64,000 nucleotides of DNA from NCBI RefSeq assembly GCF_029892565.1, contig NZ_JARXVH010000019.1, positions 117,864-181,863 on the forward strand. Direction: 5' to 3'. Each line of letters begins with the position of its first letter. The stretch's first letter is position 1. The position numbers were made by a program, and so were the translations under genes. Origin of the DNA: Streptomyces pseudovenezuelae (GTDB lineage Bacteria > Actinomycetota > Actinomycetes > Streptomycetales > Streptomycetaceae). The notes beneath the pieces are model-generated. The model saw nothing but the letters and a program-made list of their open reading frames with translations, made no database searches and was not told the origin of the DNA. Shown in pieces: positions 58,220 to 64,000 of the stretch.

Positions 58220-60445
58220 TCACATGGTCAGGGGCGTCAGCCAGACCGTGGCCAGCGGGGGAAGAGTGAGCAGGACGCATCCGTCGTCCGGTTTCACCGG
58301 GTCGGGGTTGCCGACGTCGCCGCCGCCGTACCGAGCCAGGTCGGTGTTGAGGATCTCCTGCCAGGCCGGGATGTCGTCGGGCACGGCGAAGCGGTAGTCG
58401 TGGCGGACCACGGGGGAGAGGTTGGAGACGGCGAGGAGCGGGGCGCCTTCGGCGTCGTAGCGCAGGAAGGCGAAGACGTTGTCCTCGGCCGCGTCCCCCG
58501 CGACCCACCGGAAGCCCTCGGGGTCGGTGTCGCGCTGCCACAGGGCGGACGTGTCGCGATAGCGGGCGTTGAGGTCACGGACCAGATCCCTGACCCCGGC
58601 GTGGTCGGCCACCGCTTCGTACGCCGGGTCAAGGAGCCACCAGTCGGGGCCGTGGGCCTCGGACCATTCGGCTCCTTGGGCGAACTCCTGGCCCATGAAG
58701 AGGAGTTGTTTGCCTGGGTGGGCCCACATGAAGGCGAGGTAGGCGCGGAGGTTGGCGCGCTGCTGCCACCAGTCGCCGGGCATCTTGGAGACCAACGAGC
58801 CCTTGCCGTGCACGACTTCGTCGTGCGATATGGGCAGCACGTAGTTCTCGCTGTAGGCGTACACCATCGAGAAGGTCATCTCGTTGTGGTGGAACTTGCG
58901 GTGCACCGGTTCGTGGCTCATGTAGTCCAGCGAGTCGTGCATCCAGCCCATGTTCCACTTCAGCCCGAACCCCAGACCGCCGAAGCCGCCCGGACCGACG
59001 TGATGGGTGGCCCGCGTGACGCCGTCCCACGCCGTGGACTCCTCGGCGATGGTCACCACGCCCGGCGCCCGCCGGTACACGGTCGCGTTCATCTCCTGGA
59101 GGAAGGCGACGGCATCCAGGTCCTCCCGGCCACCGTGGACGTTGGGTGTCCACTGCCCCGAGTCGCGCGAGTAGTCGAGGTAGAGCATCGAGGCGACCGC
59201 GTCGACCCGCAGCCCGTCGATGTGGAACTCCTGGCACCAGTACACGGCGTTCGCCACCAGGAAGTTGCGCACCTCGACGCGCCCCAAGTCGAACTCGTAC
59301 GTCCCCCAGTCCGGATGTTCCGCCCGCCGCGAGTCGCCCGGCTCGTACAGCGGCTCCCCGTCGAAACGGGCCAACGCCCAGTCGTCCTTGGGGAAATGGG
59401 CCGGCACCCAGTCCATGATCACACCGATGCCGGCCCGGTGCAGCGCGTCGATGAGGTGACGGAGGTCGTCGGGCGTGCCAAGACGGGCCGTCGGCGCGTA
59501 GAAGCCGGTGACCTGATAGCCCCAGGAGGGTCCGTAGGGGTGCTCGGCGATCGGCATCAGCTCGACGTGCGTGAAAGCGAGGTCCTTGACGTACGCGGGG
59601 AGCTCCTCGGCGAGCTGACGATATGTCAGTCCCGGTCGCCAGGACGGCAGATGGACCTCGTAGACCGAGAACGGCGCCTCGTGCACGGGGATGTCGGCCC
59701 GGTGCGCCATCCAGTCCGCGTCGCCCCACTCGTAGTGCGTGGCCGTGACCACTGACGCCGTCGCGGGCGGCACCTCCGTCGCGCGTGCCATCGGGTCGGC
59801 CTTGAGGAACCGGCCGCCGTGCCGGGAGGTGATCTCGAACTTGTAGCGGGCGCCCTCGCCGATCCCGGGCACGAACAGCTCCCAGACCCCGGACGACCCG
59901 AGCGACCGCATCGGCAGCGCCGTCCCGTCCCAGAAGGTGAAGTCCCCCGCGACCCGCACCCCTTGGGCGTTCGGCGCCCACACGGTGAACCGGGTCCCGG
60001 TCACCCCGGCATGCGTCATCGGCTCGGCACCGAGCGCCTGCCACAGCTCCTCGTGCCGGCCCTCGGCGATCAGATGTAGGTCCAACTCGCCCAGCGCGGG
60101 CAGGAAGCGGTACGGGTCCTCCGTCTCGTGCTCCCCTTCCGCGTACGTCACCAGCAGCGTGTACGCCGGGATCGTGTCGAGCGGCAGTACGCCGGAGAAC
60201 AGGCCGTCGCCCTCCGAGGCCAGCTTCGTGCGCTCCCCGTCGACGACGACGCTCACGGCACGGGCGTACGGACGCAGCGCCCGGAAGGCCAGCCCACCGG
60301 GGACCGGGTGGGCGCCGAGCACGCCGTGCGGGTCGTGATGGGTGCCGGCGAGCAGGCGTTCGCGCTCGCCGGGGGCCGGGGCCGGTGCGGGCACCGGTGT
60401 GAGCGGGCCGGACGGCTCGGGGAGTGACGTGTCACGCAGGGCCAC
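58220..60445 (-). CDS. glgB: 1,4-alpha-glucan branching enzyme
   Basis: 741 residues. CBM48-type N-terminal domains (about 25-230) precede a GH13 barrel with GLRVDAVASMLYLDY (nucleophile Asp), TIAEESTAW (acid/base Glu) and LPISHDEVVHGKGSL (transition-state Asp). The C-terminal beta domain follows. It introduces alpha-1,6 branches into GlgE-made glucan. Four bases separate its start from the mak gene end, so it is the last gene of the glgE-treS-mak-glgB operon, which runs rightwards to leftwards on the minus strand. Confidence 0.95.
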   Translation of the reverse strand: MALRDTSLPEPSGPLTPVPAPAPAPGERERLLAGTHHDPHGVLGAHPVPGGLAFRALRPYARAVSVVVDGERTKLASEGDGLFSGVLPLDTIPAYTLLVTYAEGEHETEDPYRFLPALGELDLHLIAEGRHEELWQALGAEPMTHAGVTGTRFTVWAPNAQGVRVAGDFTFWDGTALPMRSLGSSGVWELFVPGIGEGARYKFEITSRHGGRFLKADPMARATEVPPATASVVTATHYEWGDADWMAHRADIPVHEAPFSVYEVHLPSWRPGLTYRQLAEELPAYVKDLAFTHVELMPIAEHPYGPSWGYQVTGFYAPTARLGTPDDLRHLIDALHRAGIGVIMDWVPAHFPKDDWALARFDGEPLYEPGDSRRAEHPDWGTYEFDLGRVEVRNFLVANAVYWCQEFHIDGLRVDAVASMLYLDYSRDSGQWTPNVHGGREDLDAVAFLQEMNATVYRRAPGVVTIAEESTAWDGVTRATHHVGPGGFGGLGFGLKWNMGWMHDSLDYMSHEPVHRKFHHNEMTFSMVYAYSENYVLPISHDEVVHGKGSLVSKMPGDWWQQRANLRAYLAFMWAHPGKQLLFMGQEFAQGAEWSEAHGPDWWLLDPAYEAVADHAGVRDLVRDLNARYRDTSALWQRDTDPEGFRWVAGDAAEDNVFAFLRYDAEGAPLLAVSNLSPVVRHDYRFAVPDDIPAWQEILNTDLARYGGGDVGNPDPVKPDDGCVLLTLPPLATVWLTPLTM

Positions 60446-60449
60446 GGCT

Positions 60450-61811
60450 TCAGCCTCCTCTTACGGCGAGACGCTCGATCGCCGCCATGGGTACGGGGAG
60501 CCAGTCCGGACGGTGCCGGGCCTCGTACAGGACTTCGTACACCGCCCGGTCGGTCTCGTAGGCCCGCAACAGACCGTGCTTCTTGCGCGGGTCCCAGCCG
60601 GCCCGGGCCGCATAGCCCGCGCAGAAGGCCTCCCGGCAGCGGCGTGCCCACTCCGGGCGCCAGGGGCGGCGCTGGCGGGCGGCGTAGTCGAAGGAGCGCA
60701 GCATGCCGGCGACGTCCCGCACGGGGGAGTGTGCACTGCGCCGTTCGGCGAGCGGACGGGACGGCTCGCCCTCGAAGTCGATGACGAACCAGTCGCGGCC
60801 GGCCCGCAGCACCTGGCCCAGGTGCAGGTCGCCGTGGACGCGTTGGGGTGGCGGCCCCGGATCGCAGGTGACCAGCGCGCCGAAGGCGGTCCGCAGACCG
60901 GACACATAGGGACGCAGCGCGGGCACGCTGTGCGCGGCCGAGTCCAGGCGCTCGGTCATCGCGTCCGCCGTCCGTTCGCCCTCCCCGTGCTCGCCGGCCG
61001 GGAACGCGGAGGCGAGCGCGAGGTGGACGTCCGCCGTGGCCTGCCCCAACTCGTGTGCCTGGGCGGTGAAGTCGTCGCCGGAGGCGAGGGCCTGGAGAGC
61101 GAGCGTCCAGCCGTCGGACGCGTCGCGCAGGAACGGCTGGAGCACTCCGAGCGTCGCCTCGCGCGGATGCGTCGTCCGGATCCACGCCACGGGTGCCGGT
61201 ACCCGCCCGCAGCCCTGCGCGGCCAGCGCGCCCGGCACCTCCAGGTCGGGATTGACACCCGGCTGGATCCGCCGGAACACCTTCAGGATGAACGCGTCGC
61301 CGTAGACCAGCGAGGAGTTGGACTGCTCGGCCTCCAGCACACGCGGTACGAGTCCGGCGGGCACCCGCACCGACGGGTCGGCCTCGAACCGCAGCGGGCC
61401 CGCCGTGCCGGGGTGCCGCAGCCGCTCCAGGAGCAGCTGCGCCGAGCGCGGGTCCTGCAGGGCGTCGTACACCGTCAGACCCGCCAGCGGCCCCACCTCG
61501 GCGCGGCCGATCAGGGCGCGGCCGAGGCGGGGCGAGAGGTGTTCCCTTACGCCGAGCAGGAGTTGGTAGCAGTCACCGCCCGCCGCGCCACCGGCGGGCG
61601 CGGGCACGCCCGAGTGGCCGGCGTGGATCAGCAGATGCAGACACCCCGGGAACAGCTCGGTCATGGACAGCAGGGCGAGGTCCGTGACGGGCCTGTCCTT
61701 GCCCGCGAACCAGCGCTGCCTGGGCAGCCATTCCCGCAGCAGCCCGGCGAGCGAGGCCATGGTCCCGGTGACGACGGTGCGTCTCGGGCGGGGAGTTGCG
61801 GTCTTCTGCAT
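60450..61811 (-). CDS. mak: Maltokinase
   Basis: 453 residues of the Mak/Pep2 family, an APH-like kinase that makes maltose 1-phosphate from maltose and ATP. The N-terminal cap MASLAGLLREWLPRQRWFAGK is characteristic. The Brenner catalytic loop is VHGDLHLGQVLRA, followed by FVIDFEGEPSRPLAERRSAHSP (metal-binding IDFEGE). It supplies the substrate of GlgE. Start ATG 61811 with GAAAGGA upstream; the alternative ATG 61835 lies in the treS gap. Confidence 0.93.
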   Translation of the reverse strand: MQKTATPRPRRTVVTGTMASLAGLLREWLPRQRWFAGKDRPVTDLALLSMTELFPGCLHLLIHAGHSGVPAPAGGAAGGDCYQLLLGVREHLSPRLGRALIGRAEVGPLAGLTVYDALQDPRSAQLLLERLRHPGTAGPLRFEADPSVRVPAGLVPRVLEAEQSNSSLVYGDAFILKVFRRIQPGVNPDLEVPGALAAQGCGRVPAPVAWIRTTHPREATLGVLQPFLRDASDGWTLALQALASGDDFTAQAHELGQATADVHLALASAFPAGEHGEGERTADAMTERLDSAAHSVPALRPYVSGLRTAFGALVTCDPGPPPQRVHGDLHLGQVLRAGRDWFVIDFEGEPSRPLAERRSAHSPVRDVAGMLRSFDYAARQRRPWRPEWARRCREAFCAGYAARAGWDPRKKHGLLRAYETDRAVYEVLYEARHRPDWLPVPMAAIERLAVRGG

Positions 61812-61847
61812 GGTGACGCGTCCTTTCCTCGGCACACGGGCGCACGC

Positions 61848-63566
<1,719 letters not shown>

Positions 63567-63592
63567 GACGCTCTGACCCTCCGATCGGTGGC

Positions 63593-64000
63593 TCATGTGG
63601 ACGACGTCTGGACGTGGAGGACGTGCGCCGGGGCCCTTCCGGGTTCGAGGCGCACATAGTTTGTCCTGCCCCAGTGATAGGTCTGACCCGTCAGTTCGTC
63701 GTGCACGGACATGAATGCGTTCCAGTCCAGGCCGAGTTGTGGCATGTCCAACGAGACCGTGGCCTCCTGGGTGTGGTGAGGGTCGAGGTTGACGACCACC
63801 AGGACCGTGTCCTCGTCCGTGGTCTTGCTGTACGCGATGATCGCGCTGTTGCTCGTGGGATGGAAGTGAAGGTTCCGCAGCCGTCGCAGCGCCGGATGAC
63901 CCCGCCGGATCGTGTTGAGTCGGGTGATCAGAGGGGCGAGGGTACGTCCCTCGCGTGCCGCGGCTTTCCAGTCGCGGGGCTTGAGCTGGTACTTCTCCGA
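63593..64000 (-). CDS. glgE: Alpha-1,4-glucan:maltose-1-phosphate maltosyltransferase, C-terminal part (partial)
   Basis: Only the last ~135 codons lie in the window; the gene continues beyond the right edge. The sequence EKYQLKPRDW, ALRRLRNLHFHPTSN, VLVVVNLDPHHTQEATVSLDMP and the closing MSVHDELTGQTYHWGRTNYVRLEPG is characteristic of the GlgE C-terminal domain. It transfers maltosyl units from maltose 1-phosphate to glucan chains. The stop overlaps the longer TreS start by four bases, confirming the operon order glgE-treS-mak-glgB. Confidence 0.92.
   Translation of the reverse strand, partial: SEKYQLKPRDWKAAAREGRTLAPLITRLNTIRRGHPALRRLRNLHFHPTSNSAIIAYSKTTDEDTVLVVVNLDPHHTQEATVSLDMPQLGLDWNAFMSVHDELTGQTYHWGRTNYVRLEPGRAPAHVLHVQTSST

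Overview
The window is chromosomal DNA from a high-GC actinomycete, almost certainly a Streptomyces. The evidence is a very strong third-codon G/C bias, many GTG/TTG starts, a WhiB-family protein, an ANTAR-GAF protein with an anti-sigma-type ATPase, a LuxR-LAL regulator, Tat- and Sec-exported hydrolases, and a GlgE-TreS-Mak-GlgB alpha-glucan operon. I see about 50 protein genes and no rRNA, tRNA, transposase, phage or CRISPR signal. The genes are tightly packed; only one gap exceeds 300 bases (53368-53700).

Layout. 1-7.2 kb: the start of a Tat-exported VAO-type flavoprotein, an aldo/keto reductase, DUF6328 and DUF2238 membrane proteins (the latter with its ribosome site inside a hairpin), an uncharacterised soluble protein, a serine hydrolase and a membrane pseudokinase. 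7.3-14.3 kb: threonine/serine dehydratase, a TPR protein coupled to a polyprenyl synthase behind a palindrome-rich promoter, an AIM24 protein, a TerD-CAP-CAP fusion and a secreted serine hydrolase. 14.5-23.9 kb: an M4 metallopeptidase, a zinc-ribbon-like protein, then a sugar cluster made of a ROK repressor, a GH27, a GH95 and an SGNH esterase, closed by a convergent LuxR-LAL regulator.

26.9-30.4 kb holds the most unusual module: three translationally coupled genes for a receiver/thioredoxin-reductase-like flavoprotein without CxxC, a cNMP-domain histidine kinase and a UBP-type zinc finger. 30.5-37.5 kb: VOC protein, tandem universal stress protein, DUF4032, MBL hydrolase, AlkB-like dioxygenase, a TetR regulator with its FAD dehydrogenase, and DUF488. 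37.6-44.9 kb: M1 peptidase, L,D-transpeptidase-like lipoprotein, two-component pair with a four-cysteine sensor, WhiB, and a saccharopine dehydrogenase family protein divergent from a TetR regulator. 45-55 kb: MFS exporter, stand-alone cNMP protein, signalling proteins, FUSC membrane protein, NDH-2-like enzyme, a secreted protein and a lipoprotein. 55-64 kb: acyl-CoA ligase, carboxylate-amine ligase, then glgB, mak, treS and the 3' part of glgE, all on the minus strand.

How they work together. The last block converts trehalose to maltose (TreS), phosphorylates it (Mak), polymerises maltosyl units (GlgE) and branches the alpha-glucan (GlgB). The ROK/GH27/GH95/SGNH block looks like a secreted plant-polysaccharide side-chain degradation set. 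Several strong hairpins lie at convergent gene ends, two of them partly inside the neighbouring coding sequence. Start sites were chosen from visible Shine-Dalgarno spacing and are often downstream of the longest open frame.
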